Positions 18,042 to 26,747 of a stretch of 64,000 nt of DNA are shown piece by piece. A program made the translations under genes and the position numbers. The notes beneath the pieces are model-generated. The model was not told the DNA's origin. It ran no database searches and saw only the letters and a list, made by a program, of their open reading frames with translations. How positions within the stretch are numbered: the first letter of the stretch is position 1; every line of letters begins with the position of its first letter. The DNA is from Ruegeria atlantica. Lineage in GTDB: Bacteria; Pseudomonadota; Alphaproteobacteria; Rhodobacterales; Rhodobacteraceae. Location: positions 28,984 to 92,983 of the forward strand of contig NZ_CYPU01000031.1 of the NCBI RefSeq assembly GCF_001458195.1. The letters run 5' to 3'.

Positions 18042-19039
18042 AGCGGCTCTTTTGCCTGTTATTCTCGGGCTGGCTGATGTTCGCTGCACAAGCGGGACAT
18101 GCACATGCACTTGACCCCGGTTATTTGGACCTGCGGCAATTGGCGAGCAACACCTGGCAAGTGCTATGGCGCAAGCCTGATGTGAATGGCCGCCCCATGG
18201 GTATCGATGCCATATTGCCCGCTCACTGTGCCCAAAACCGAGGACCCGAGCCACGGTCCGACGGAACGGCTTGGATCGCGACCTGGGTTCTTGAATGCGA
18301 GGACGATATCGCCGGTCACACCATCACCATTGAAGGGCTGGAGCAACAACGAAACGACGTTCTGCTGCGCATCCAACCCATCTCGTCGGAACTATCCACT
18401 TTGCGGTTCACGCCCGAGACGCCTGCTTTGATCATACCAGAACAGCCAACGACCTGGTCGGTTCTGAGCAGTTACTTCCGCCTTGGGTTCGAACATATTC
18501 TGGAAGGTTGGGATCACCTTCTGTTTGTTTTTGCCTTGTTTGTGCTGGTGCGCGATCCATGGCGGTTGGTCGGGGCGGTGACCGCCTTTACCGTCGCGCA
18601 TTCCATTACGCTGGCGCTTGCAACTCTGGGCGTACTGAACGTGCCCGGCCCTCCGGTCGAAGCCGTGATCGCCTTGTCAATTGTGTTCCTCGCTCTGGAA
18701 ATCCTCAACCGAAAAGATGGTGAGCTGCGCCTGTCCGAACAATATCCCTGGATCGTCTGCTTTTGCTTCGGGCTGTTGCACGGGCTGGGATTTGCCGGCG
18801 CGCTGGCCGATATTGGAGTTCCAACTGAGGATATCTTCGCCGCACTGCTGGCCTTCAACATCGGGGTCGAGGCCGGGCAACTTTTGTTTATTGCCGGACT
18901 GTCGGCCCTGATCTTGGTGTGGCGCCTTACGCTGCCCACAATTTCCCAAAGGGCTAGCGTAGTCGCCGTACCCTTCACAGGATATGCCATCGGCTGCGTG
19001 TCGATGTACTGGTTGGTTGAACGCCTCAGCGGGTTTTAG
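18038..19039 (+). CDS. HupE/UreJ family membrane protein
   Basis: 333 residues. Signal peptide (ends near GHAHA), a periplasmic domain of about 120 residues, then a membrane domain of six or seven helices carrying family motifs: GWDHLLFVFALF, HSITLALATLG and LLHGLGFAGAL. HupE/UreJ proteins are proposed nickel or cobalt permeases near hydrogenase and urease genes; here no such enzyme is nearby, so the metal is unknown. Ends 13 bp from the convergent cyclase gene. Confidence 0.88.
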   Translation: MKRLFCLLFSGWLMFAAQAGHAHALDPGYLDLRQLASNTWQVLWRKPDVNGRPMGIDAILPAHCAQNRGPEPRSDGTAWIATWVLECEDDIAGHTITIEGLEQQRNDVLLRIQPISSELSTLRFTPETPALIIPEQPTTWSVLSSYFRLGFEHILEGWDHLLFVFALFVLVRDPWRLVGAVTAFTVAHSITLALATLGVLNVPGPPVEAVIALSIVFLALEILNRKDGELRLSEQYPWIVCFCFGLLHGLGFAGALADIGVPTEDIFAALLAFNIGVEAGQLLFIAGLSALILVWRLTLPTISQRASVVAVPFTGYAIGCVSMYWLVERLSGF

Positions 19040-19052
19040 ATTGGAGCGACCG

Positions 19053-22000
19053 CTACTTCGCGGCCTCTTGCTGCTGCAATAAACGCGCCTGAACCCGGTC
19101 CGTTTCCACCTGAGCCCAGCCTTCGTTGGTTAGTTTCTGGTGCTTGCGTGCCTCGAACAATACCTGCTGGGCACCCTCGGGATCGCCGGCTTTCAAAATC
19201 AGCTCGGCGATTAAAGTCAAAAGGAACGGTTTGTAGTTCCCCGCACCGCTGTCCCACCAGGCCTCGGCCGCCTGACGTACCGCGCTGATGTTGTTAAAGG
19301 TCGGCACATCATAAGCAGTCGCCCAACTGCGCCACAGATTGGCAGTAACAGTCATGAAGGTAAACGAGTGCCTCTCGGACACCTCTTCAAGCTGTTGAGC
19401 GGCTTTCAAAACATGATCCGGTTCACGACGCAAAGTATGCAACATGCAAAGATAGGTCAGCGCCTGGGCGATACTGTGGACATGCTTTAGGTCCTTGGCG
19501 GCATCGACGGCCCTTCGCTGGATATCAACGGCTCGGTCAGGATCGCCTTTCAACCACAGCGCCATGCTTAAAAAACACGACGTTATCGCTGCGTGGTCGG
19601 ATCCGTAGACATAAGCAAGCCGTCCATGCAGATCGGGTTGATAGAGGTCCAGCGCCAACTGTAGGTGTTCATGCGCCGCGTCCAGATCACCGATATGCAG
19701 CAAAACCGCCCCCATCGCGCGATGGGCAATCATGACATGATGCGCCTCGTCAGACTGACCTGCCAGATCGAGGATTTGCCTTGCCGCGTCCTTCGCCAAA
19801 TCGTATTCGGCCCGCACCAAATGGAACGAATAAAGGCCATTGAGAACAGGAAACAGGTTCTCGGTCTCGTCCAGCCGATTGCACAGCTTTCGAATTCGGG
19901 CATAGACAGCGCCCGTTTCGTCGGCGGCAATGCCGGCCGTCGAACGGGTCACGCCCGCGCGAAGCACTTGAATCTCGACCTCTTTGCGGTCGCGCTCAAC
20001 GGTGCTTTCCAATTCGTGCAACTGCTGTATTGCATGTCCCAGCTGGGTCACCGCTTCGACATTCGCAGAGCGCTTGGCTGCGCGTTGGCCTGCAAGGTGC
20101 CACTGTTCGATGGCCTCGCGGGGCATTTTCGCCATGGTGTAGTGGTGCGCCAGAACTTCGGGGCCTGCATCTGCGTGACTATGCGTTCCGTGATGCAAGG
20201 CCTCTGCTACGCGCGCATGCAACCCGCGGCGTTCGCTTTTCAGGAGGCTGTTATAAGCCGTGTCACGAATAAGAGCGTGACGGTAGGCAAATGTCTCTTC
20301 TGCCTTTTTCTGCGTAACGGTCACAATGCCCGCGTCGACCAGCAGATCCAGACCCGCGCGCAACGCCTTATCTCCAAACCCGGACACGCCGGAAATCAAT
20401 TGATAGGTGAAATGCGGACCGATCACGGAACCGATTTGTGCGACTTCTTTCGCCGAACTCAAACGGTCCAATCGCGCCATCAACGCATCCTGTAACGTGC
20501 TGGGGACCAAAGGCGCGGGACCGGGCGCGCCATCCAACCCAAGTGCATATGCCCGATCGGCCAATTGACCAGATTCCAGCAAATCCTTTGTCACCTCTTC
20601 AACATAGAGGGGAATACCGTTCGTCCGCCCCGCGATCACGCCGAACATTTCGGGCGAGATCGGCTTATCCCCAGCCACCTGATGAACAATCTCGCGGACC
20701 TGCGCGAAATCCAACTGCCTGAGAGGGACATGAGTGACGTTGGGCTTAGCGGTCCAATTCGGATCAAAAGCCGTCCGGTAGGTCATGACGATCAGAACCG
20801 GTACTTCCTGAATTCTGTCCACGATCCGGTCAAGCAAGGTTTTCGTCGTCGGATCAATCCAATGCGCGTCTTCAATGAGGCACAGGATGGGCTTTCGCGC
20901 GGCCCGTGCAATAAGCTGACCGGCTAACATGTCCAGGGTCTGATCCATGACTTGCTGTGGCGTCAGATCCAGCGAACCAAGTTGGTCTTCGAATTGAACA
21001 GACAAAAGTGCCGCAGCCAGCTTCACGCTGTGGTCAGGCGGATCTTCCAGATGTTTGGCAATTTTCCTGAGCCGGACGCTCCCTGTATCTTCAACACGCA
21101 GGTCCGCAGCGTTTTCAATCTGACGGATCACAGGGTAAAGCGCACTTGTCTCATGATACGGTGAACACTGAAACCGCACTTGCAACGCTTCTGCCTTGGC
21201 AATACCCAACCGTAGCTCTTCGATCAAGCGGGATTTACCGATACCTGCTTCGCCGGATACCAATGCGACCTGCCCCTGGCCCGCCCGGGCCAGCGCCAAT
21301 TTGCTGCGCAGAATGTCAAACTCCGGGTCGCGTCCAATCAACGGGCGCAACGCGGTACTGTCAGTCGTCATGAACCGGCTGATCGTCTCTCGTGTTCCGG
21401 TGACCTGCCAGGCCTCAACCTCTTTCGCGAAGCCTTTGAGTTTGAACGCACCGCGCAAAACATACTCGAACGCGTCGCCTGCCAACTGGTGCGTGGTCGG
21501 AGCGACAATCAGGGTGCCCGGATCGGCCATAGCCTGAAGGCGCGCTGCCAGGTTTGGCGTTTCGCCCTTGGCGGTGCCGTCTTCGAACATGTTTTCACCG
21601 CGCAGGTCACCGACAACGACCAACCCCGTCGCGATCCCTATCCGCACTTCGAGCTTTGCGTGGGTGCGAACTTCCGGCATTTCCTGAATGATCCTCAGCC
21701 CCGCACGTATCGCGCGTTCGGGGTCATCCTCATGCGCATGCGGAAAGCCGAAAAAGACCATGATGCCATCGCCATAATAACTTGCGATATGGCCGTCATA
21801 CGCAGCCACAGCCGCCGCGCAGGTTTCCTTGAACAGGCGCAGAACCTCAGCCAGATCCTCAGGGTCCAAGCGTTGCGCGATCTCGGTGGACCCGACGAGG
21901 TCGATGAACATGACAGTCAACTGCCGCCGTTCGGCAACGATCGTCGGGCTGAGGGTCGAATGTAGTGACGGAACGCCAGCCCCGGATTGTTCGCGCAAGG

Positions 22001-22160
22001 CTTTTGCAAACCGTCGCCTTGGCCCAAGCGGCAGTCCAATTGCGACAAGATCGTCTTCTGTCAGCTCAGGCAGATCACCCTCCACTATTTCATGACGGGC
22101 GAAGGCCTCGGCGTATTTTGACAGGCCGTTTTTTTCCAACCAGATCTCGATTTCAGACAT
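19053..22160 (-). CDS. SAM - class III adenylate/guanylate cyclase - AAA ATPase - TPR protein
   Basis: 1035 residues. Order: SAM domain (1-58); class III nucleotidyl cyclase (about 78-255) with metal aspartates in MFIDLVGST (D87) and YYGDGIMVFFG (D131) and the NLAAR motif (203-207); P-loop ATPase of the AAA_16/STAND kind with VSGEAGIGKSR (Walker A, 303-311) and LCLIEDAHWID (Walker B); then a long TPR-like helical tail from about residue 650. All cyclase catalytic residues I can check are present, so it should make cAMP or cGMP in the cytoplasm, gated by the ATPase and TPR parts. Such proteins are common in rhizobia and roseobacters but their signals are mostly unknown. Confidence 0.93.
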   Translation of the reverse strand: MSEIEIWLEKNGLSKYAEAFARHEIVEGDLPELTEDDLVAIGLPLGPRRRFAKALREQSGAGVPSLHSTLSPTIVAERRQLTVMFIDLVGSTEIAQRLDPEDLAEVLRLFKETCAAAVAAYDGHIASYYGDGIMVFFGFPHAHEDDPERAIRAGLRIIQEMPEVRTHAKLEVRIGIATGLVVVGDLRGENMFEDGTAKGETPNLAARLQAMADPGTLIVAPTTHQLAGDAFEYVLRGAFKLKGFAKEVEAWQVTGTRETISRFMTTDSTALRPLIGRDPEFDILRSKLALARAGQGQVALVSGEAGIGKSRLIEELRLGIAKAEALQVRFQCSPYHETSALYPVIRQIENAADLRVEDTGSVRLRKIAKHLEDPPDHSVKLAAALLSVQFEDQLGSLDLTPQQVMDQTLDMLAGQLIARAARKPILCLIEDAHWIDPTTKTLLDRIVDRIQEVPVLIVMTYRTAFDPNWTAKPNVTHVPLRQLDFAQVREIVHQVAGDKPISPEMFGVIAGRTNGIPLYVEEVTKDLLESGQLADRAYALGLDGAPGPAPLVPSTLQDALMARLDRLSSAKEVAQIGSVIGPHFTYQLISGVSGFGDKALRAGLDLLVDAGIVTVTQKKAEETFAYRHALIRDTAYNSLLKSERRGLHARVAEALHHGTHSHADAGPEVLAHHYTMAKMPREAIEQWHLAGQRAAKRSANVEAVTQLGHAIQQLHELESTVERDRKEVEIQVLRAGVTRSTAGIAADETGAVYARIRKLCNRLDETENLFPVLNGLYSFHLVRAEYDLAKDAARQILDLAGQSDEAHHVMIAHRAMGAVLLHIGDLDAAHEHLQLALDLYQPDLHGRLAYVYGSDHAAITSCFLSMALWLKGDPDRAVDIQRRAVDAAKDLKHVHSIAQALTYLCMLHTLRREPDHVLKAAQQLEEVSERHSFTFMTVTANLWRSWATAYDVPTFNNISAVRQAAEAWWDSGAGNYKPFLLTLIAELILKAGDPEGAQQVLFEARKHQKLTNEGWAQVETDRVQARLLQQQEAAK

Positions 22161-22452
22161 GCAATCGTTTCATTTGCGTCAATCCAAACAGGGCTCATTC
22201 AAGCGAACCTTCCCTGATCGCGCCCAGGATAACGGAATTGCCGGTTCAGTTACCGGCGTGACCGACAGGGCTTGTCACCATCAAGGACGACCCCAAGGCT
22301 TTGGTCAAGTGAAACGAAAAAGGCGGGTCCACAGTCGAAATTGGGCAGAACGAACGCGACGGAAAGGTGGCAACCAAAGGCGATACGCTCTTAACTCGGA
22401 CGAAATCCGGAGACAAACGGGAGGCGGCCGGTACGACCGGTTCGAAAATCGA

Positions 22453-23790
22453 TTGATCATCAAAGCGCTGAAAATCGTCGCAGGCACGCTTATTCTGGGT
22501 GTCGTCGCAATTCTGGGTTATCTGCTGATCTCCCCGCCTGACCTCTTAAAGGTTGGGACGAACTATTCGGCCAAGATCGTCTGTTCCAACGTCTTCATTG
22601 CCGGGCGCGACCCGGAAGACGTTCTGACCGTCGATGTTCAGGCCCCGGGGCACCCACTGCTTAAGCAGATCTCGATCGATGTGGACGCCGAAGCCCAAAC
22701 CGTGACCGCGCGGATTTTCCGGTTCTTTGCCGCCGCGACCTCGCAATACCGCGAGGGGCTTGGCTGCACCAATGTCCATGACGCGACGCTCAGCGACGCG
22801 GCCCTGACCGCGATTGAACCCTTGCCCACTGGAATCTGGCCCGTCGGTAACGAAGTTCAACTGTCACAAGATCCTGAAGTTGCGCGTGTCCTAGCGGATA
22901 GCACCCTTCTGGGCGAAGGATACCGCGCCGTGGTTGTCGTGCGGGGTGGGCGTATCGTCGGCGAGACCTATGCGGAGGGGTTTGACGAAAACACGCCTTT
23001 GCTAGGGTGGTCGATGACCAAGACAGTTACTGCGGGCTTGATCGGTACCCTGATCAAATCTGGCCAGATGTCGCTGGAGGATACGCTGACCGACAGTTAT
23101 CCCGACTGGGCACAGGACGGACGCAAAAACATCACCCTTAAGGACATGCTGGCCATGTCCAGTGGCCTGCAATGGAATGAGGAATATGGCGACGTCTCGG
23201 ACGTGACCAAGATGCTGTATCTTAATGATGACATGGCAGGTTTTGTCTCGGGCCGTCCGGCGGAAAGTGAGATTGGGGCGGATTTCAACTACTCTTCGGG
23301 GACAACTACAGCCCTGTCGCGCGTCTGGCAGGACAAACTGACCGATGGCAGTCTGACCTATCCACAAGAGGCGCTGTTCGAACCATTGGGCATGACATCC
23401 GTCGTGCTCGAGACCGATGCGGCGGACACATTTGTCGGGTCCAGCTATATGTATGCCACTGCGCGCGACTGGGCACGTTTTGGGCAACTTCTATTGCAGA
23501 AAGGCGAATGGAACGACCAACAAATCCTGCCCAAGGGTTTTACGGACTGGATGTTTGAGCCGGTTGCCGCATCTGACGGAATGTACGCCAAAGGTCATCT
23601 GTGGCTGGACTCTCCGGGTGGGTTACCACCCTATGAAGATGCCGTCTGGCTTCAGGGGCATGACGGGCAGTTTATCGGCGTGTTTCCATCCCAAGACATG
23701 GTCGTTGTGCGGCTGGGTCTGACACCCTCCCGGCACGGATATTCCTCGTTGCCGCTGGCCGAGGCGCTCATCTCTGTCTTGCAGGATTGA
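22453..23790 (+). CDS. membrane-anchored serine hydrolase, class C beta-lactamase fold
   Basis: About 445 residues. A single N-terminal membrane helix (IVAGTLILGVVAILGYLLI), a spacer, and a beta-lactamase/D-aminopeptidase domain. Catalytic motifs: SMTK (Ser187, Lys190 counted from the TTG at 22453), Y-S-S-G for the second motif and HDGQ for the third. The start is uncertain: the frame is open back to ATG 22159 without any further ATG, but that stretch is Arg/Lys-rich and unlike this family; TTG 22453 or GTG 22310 are the candidates. Likely a periplasmic esterase or peptidase rather than a resistance enzyme. Divergent from the cyclase gene. Confidence 0.8.
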   Translation: MIIKALKIVAGTLILGVVAILGYLLISPPDLLKVGTNYSAKIVCSNVFIAGRDPEDVLTVDVQAPGHPLLKQISIDVDAEAQTVTARIFRFFAAATSQYREGLGCTNVHDATLSDAALTAIEPLPTGIWPVGNEVQLSQDPEVARVLADSTLLGEGYRAVVVVRGGRIVGETYAEGFDENTPLLGWSMTKTVTAGLIGTLIKSGQMSLEDTLTDSYPDWAQDGRKNITLKDMLAMSSGLQWNEEYGDVSDVTKMLYLNDDMAGFVSGRPAESEIGADFNYSSGTTTALSRVWQDKLTDGSLTYPQEALFEPLGMTSVVLETDAADTFVGSSYMYATARDWARFGQLLLQKGEWNDQQILPKGFTDWMFEPVAASDGMYAKGHLWLDSPGGLPPYEDAVWLQGHDGQFIGVFPSQDMVVVRLGLTPSRHGYSSLPLAEALISVLQD

Positions 23791-23794
23791 TAAG

Positions 23795-23820
23795 AAGGAC
23801 CCGCTGGTCGGGTCCTTTTT
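23795..23820 (+). terminator. Rho-independent terminator
   Basis: AAGGACCCG (23795-23803), loop CTGGT, CGGGTCCTT (23809-23817) and then T. It follows the serine hydrolase stop by 4 nt and lies between convergent genes. The A-containing left arm lets it work in both directions, so it probably also ends the minus-strand protease transcript. Confidence 0.9.
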
Positions 23821-23821
23821 G

Positions 23822-24604
23822 CTATTCCAGAATTTGCGTTGCAATACCGGTGCTTGTCAGCTCATCTTCTACAAGGGCATAGATCTGATCCGGCGGCGTG
23901 TTCAGAGAATACAACATCAATGCAGGATCGACACCCATGTCGATCAGATGCTGCATCGTCTCGCCCTGTCCTTTCTGGATGCTTTCAACGGCAAAGACCA
24001 CGGGGATCAGGCGCGGTTGGTCATAGTAATGCTGATGAAGTCCGACAATGCCTTGCAGTGACACGATACGCGCGACCCCACCGGCCAGAATATATGGACA
24101 GGCGGACATGCAGACCGCGCCGGGCAGTACGGCCGATGACAACCCGGCCTCGCGTATCTGCGCGCCGATCAACAAAGCTTCGGACACTTGGCCGCCCGGG
24201 CTGTGCAGCGCGATCAGGTCGGGTTGTTCTTGCATCTCGGACAAATAGGTATCGAACCGATCAGCATCACCTGTTTCGATCTGACCGCTCACCAGAAGGA
24301 CCCGCCCCAGATCACCGGCTTGCTTTTCAGTAAATTCCAACCGTGTGGGAAAGCTCTGAGGCACCGGCACATCCAGCGGTTGGTCCTGCGGCAACAGCGA
24401 CGGATCGGTGCGGTCGGTGCGGTACTCGCGCCGCTGATCCCCAGGTGAGATGGGGCCGGTCGGCAATTCAACCCTTGGCTTAAATGGGTTGGGGACAACG
24501 TCGGCCACATCCGACAGGATCAGAATACCTGCGATCAAAAGCTGGAACACCAGCACGTATCGCAGCCCCCTGCGCACATCAATTCGGGACAGGAAGCCCA
24601 TCAT
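23822..24604 (-). CDS. membrane-anchored ClpP/SppA-like serine protease
   Basis: 260 residues. An N-terminal membrane helix (YVLVFQLLIAGILILSDVA) and then, after a Pro-rich linker, a crotonase/ClpP-type fold from about residue 98. The oxyanion strand HSPGGQVSEAL, the nucleophile Ser167 in VCMSACP and the base His190 in VGLHQHYY fit the ClpP-like catalytic dyad; two Cys (165, 169) flank the nucleophile and could form a disulphide in the periplasm. Coupled by an ATGA overlap to the upstream gene, a four-helix membrane protein, which may be its partner or substrate. Specificity is unknown. Confidence 0.75.
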   Translation of the reverse strand: MMGFLSRIDVRRGLRYVLVFQLLIAGILILSDVADVVPNPFKPRVELPTGPISPGDQRREYRTDRTDPSLLPQDQPLDVPVPQSFPTRLEFTEKQAGDLGRVLLVSGQIETGDADRFDTYLSEMQEQPDLIALHSPGGQVSEALLIGAQIREAGLSSAVLPGAVCMSACPYILAGGVARIVSLQGIVGLHQHYYDQPRLIPVVFAVESIQKGQGETMQHLIDMGVDPALMLYSLNTPPDQIYALVEDELTSTGIATQILE

Positions 24605-25881
24605 GTTTCGTCTTTTTTCGGCGTGGCGCGATCCAGAATTGCGGCATCTGCGACGCCCATGGTTGCCTCGACATCTTTCATCGCATTCATGGCCGCGCGC
24701 AGGTCAGACAGCGTTAACGTGTCCTCAATGCTCATACCGTCCTTCCCGCTTCGGATAGCGGCTTGGGTGATCGCCAGCACGAACACAAGAACGGCTGGCA
24801 GCAGGTCGATTGCGATGGCTCCGGCCCAGGACGGCACAAAGTTGTGCGCATACTTGATTACCGCATCTGCACTGGAAATGGGATTATAGGCCGTCTCAAT
24901 TGGCGGCTCGATCTCCAGAACCTCTTCAGCAGCGGTCCGAAGGGTTTTGCCACGCTGATCAAGTGCGTTCAGGACCGAGTTGATGGTCGATGACTGGGCA
25001 TCGCGCACCTCGGAACTGCGCCCATCAAGTTCGGGCAGCACGACCGACGACGGCAAATCCCCGGCAGCGCGCGCAACAAGCGGCGCCACGTTGTATTGGT
25101 TCAGACGCGAAATCACGCCGGCCAGCTTGACGCTTTCTTCGGAAAACTGAACCGACCGGCGATCAACCGGCCCCGGGGCAACGGTAAGCTCACGCATTCG
25201 GGCGAGGATTTCGTTGCCCTGCTGGAACGCATCTTCGATCAGCGGCTGTTGATTGGCGATCTGCTCTTCCAGATTGCGCAGCTCTTCGGCCTTTTGGGTC
25301 AGCACGCGAAACACTGCCCCACGGCCCGCCGTGCCCGAAAGATCACCGGATTGCTCCAGCTCGGCCAGTTCTTCGAAGCTTTGACGCGCGCGTTCGACCT
25401 CGCGCCCCAGCGCCTGACCGCTGAGTGCAATGTCGTGCGCCTGCTCAAGCGCCGCCTGGTAGTCGCGCACGGTGTTTTCAAGGTGCTGTTCGACCGCAGC
25501 CGCGCCGGCCAGGGCAGCAGCGTTAAGCCAGCTGGACATGGCGATGATTGCAACCGATCCAACGATCGTCGAGATCGTCAGGCCTATGAAACCACTGGCC
25601 GTGCGCATCGACGGCAGTAAGCGCAGCATATAGCTCCAGAACACAAAGATGCCGACGGACACTGCGATCGAATAGGCGACCGCAGCGAAGAAGGTCACCG
25701 CGCCATTGTCTTCCAGCAATGATGAAACGCCAAGGTAAGTGTAAATACCTGAGGCTATGGCCAAAACACCCAAAGCGGCGGGCGTGAACGTGTCCAACCA
25801 CGCTAGATGCGCCTCAAGCTCTTTGGCCGTCCGCAGACCCCTCGCCTCCTCCGCGGTCAGTCGGTCCCTTTTCTCTGTCAT
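24601..25881 (-). CDS. four-TM membrane protein with large coiled-coil domain, unknown function
   Basis: 426 residues. Three membrane helices in the first third (FTPAALGVLAIASGIYTYLG; AVTFFAAVAYSIAVSVGIFV; then ASGFIGLTISTIVGSVAII), a long Gln/Glu/Arg-rich helical region of about 200 residues, and a fourth helix (AIDLLPAVLVFVLAITQAAI) before a short cytoplasmic tail. The topology puts the coiled coil on the periplasmic side. No family recognised. It precedes the ClpP-like protease gene and overlaps it by 4 nt. Confidence 0.7.
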   Translation of the reverse strand: MTEKRDRLTAEEARGLRTAKELEAHLAWLDTFTPAALGVLAIASGIYTYLGVSSLLEDNGAVTFFAAVAYSIAVSVGIFVFWSYMLRLLPSMRTASGFIGLTISTIVGSVAIIAMSSWLNAAALAGAAAVEQHLENTVRDYQAALEQAHDIALSGQALGREVERARQSFEELAELEQSGDLSGTAGRGAVFRVLTQKAEELRNLEEQIANQQPLIEDAFQQGNEILARMRELTVAPGPVDRRSVQFSEESVKLAGVISRLNQYNVAPLVARAAGDLPSSVVLPELDGRSSEVRDAQSSTINSVLNALDQRGKTLRTAAEEVLEIEPPIETAYNPISSADAVIKYAHNFVPSWAGAIAIDLLPAVLVFVLAITQAAIRSGKDGMSIEDTLTLSDLRAAMNAMKDVEATMGVADAAILDRATPKKDET

Positions 25882-25930
25882 GTCACCCCACGCTCCAAAT
25901 CGTTAATCTTTGTTAATCACTAGATAATAA

Positions 25931-25960
25931 CGCACGGGACCATTTGATATGGTCCTATGC
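25931..25960. repeat. imperfect inverted repeat upstream of the four-TM gene
   Basis: CGCA-C-GGGACCAT and ATGGTCCT-A-TGCG face each other over TTGAT with one mismatch. It lies in the 130-bp gap between the TetR stop and the start of the four-TM gene, both on the minus strand. It could be a terminator for tetR or an operator for the next gene; no T-run is present. Confidence 0.4.
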
Positions 25961-26010
25961 GTAACTTCAAGTTGAGCGGGTTGGGGCGAAGCTGTTTGAT
26001 GGTCTCTGGA

Positions 26011-26679
26011 TTACCCGGACGGATCCAAAACACCGGTGAGCCCAGCATGACAGAACTGCAACAGGTTCCGGATTGCACCCTCGGCGTCGCGTTTTTGGTC
26101 AGGGCCGGAAAGTGCCCTGATCCGCCATTCCGACGTGCACAACGCCAGCATGGACGACACCGAAAAAACCAGCGCCCCAGCAACGTTCGCCGGGTCGGCC
26201 TTGGGGTATTTTGTGCACAGCTTGTGAACGACCAGCGAGGCGACGGGATCAAAATGGGTTTTCGCCAGTGTATGCCAACGCGCATCAGCGGAAACTATCG
26301 CCACAATGCGCGCATAGGCCAGCCATTGGGGATCATTACTGAATGCGCGGGTCAGCAACGGCCTCATGAAGGCTGACATCAGGTCCGCGGCGTCCCAATC
26401 GCCGCACTCCTCCAATCGGCTGATGGTTTCACGGCGCTCTTGCGATAGTTCACTGGCGCGACGCGCCACGATGCGTTCAAAAAGCTCATCCTTTGGACCG
26501 CCGTGAAAGTTCACGTTGGCCTTCTGAACCCGCGCCCGCTCGGCGATGTCGCGAATCGAGGCACCGTCGAATCCCTGCTCGGCAAAGACCAGTTCCGCAG
26601 CGTCAAGAATACGTTCTCGTGCCGCAATGGATCGCTGCGAAGGCGCCCTTTTTCTTTCTTTTACAGCGTGTTGTGCCAT
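26011..26679 (-). CDS. TetR/AcrR family regulator of the monooxygenase operon
   Basis: 222 residues. N-terminal HTH (about 20-66: RERILDAAELVFAEQGFDG, then IRDIAERARVQKANVNFHG) with the CerR-like N-V-N-F/Y-H-F variant after the recognition helix. Divergent from the flavin monooxygenase gene with only 68 bp between starts, and a palindromic operator in that gap. It most likely represses the divergent operon and itself until a pathway compound binds its C-terminal domain. Confidence 0.9.
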   Translation of the reverse strand: MAQHAVKERKRAPSQRSIAARERILDAAELVFAEQGFDGASIRDIAERARVQKANVNFHGGPKDELFERIVARRASELSQERRETISRLEECGDWDAADLMSAFMRPLLTRAFSNDPQWLAYARIVAIVSADARWHTLAKTHFDPVASLVVHKLCTKYPKADPANVAGALVFSVSSMLALCTSEWRIRALSGPDQKRDAEGAIRNLLQFCHAGLTGVLDPSG

Positions 26680-26702
26680 TTCAAAAACTAATTTGCCTTA
26701 TT

Positions 26703-26718
26703 TCGAACGATCGTTCAA
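26703..26718. promoter_or_regulatory. probable TetR operator in the divergent promoter
   Basis: GAACGATCGTTC (26705-26716) is a perfect 12-bp palindrome, flanked by a further T/A match, between the divergent tetR and monooxygenase genes. The AGGAGG at 26734-26739 and ATG at 26748 follow, so repressor bound here would cover the promoter. Confidence 0.75.
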
Positions 26719-26747
26719 GATAAATAGTATCGCAGGAGGAGAGACGG

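Noticed and set aside
22159..22452. N-terminal extension of the serine hydrolase from ATG 22159
   Set aside because: The 98 extra residues are strongly basic, overlap the cyclase start, and precede what is clearly an N-terminal membrane anchor.
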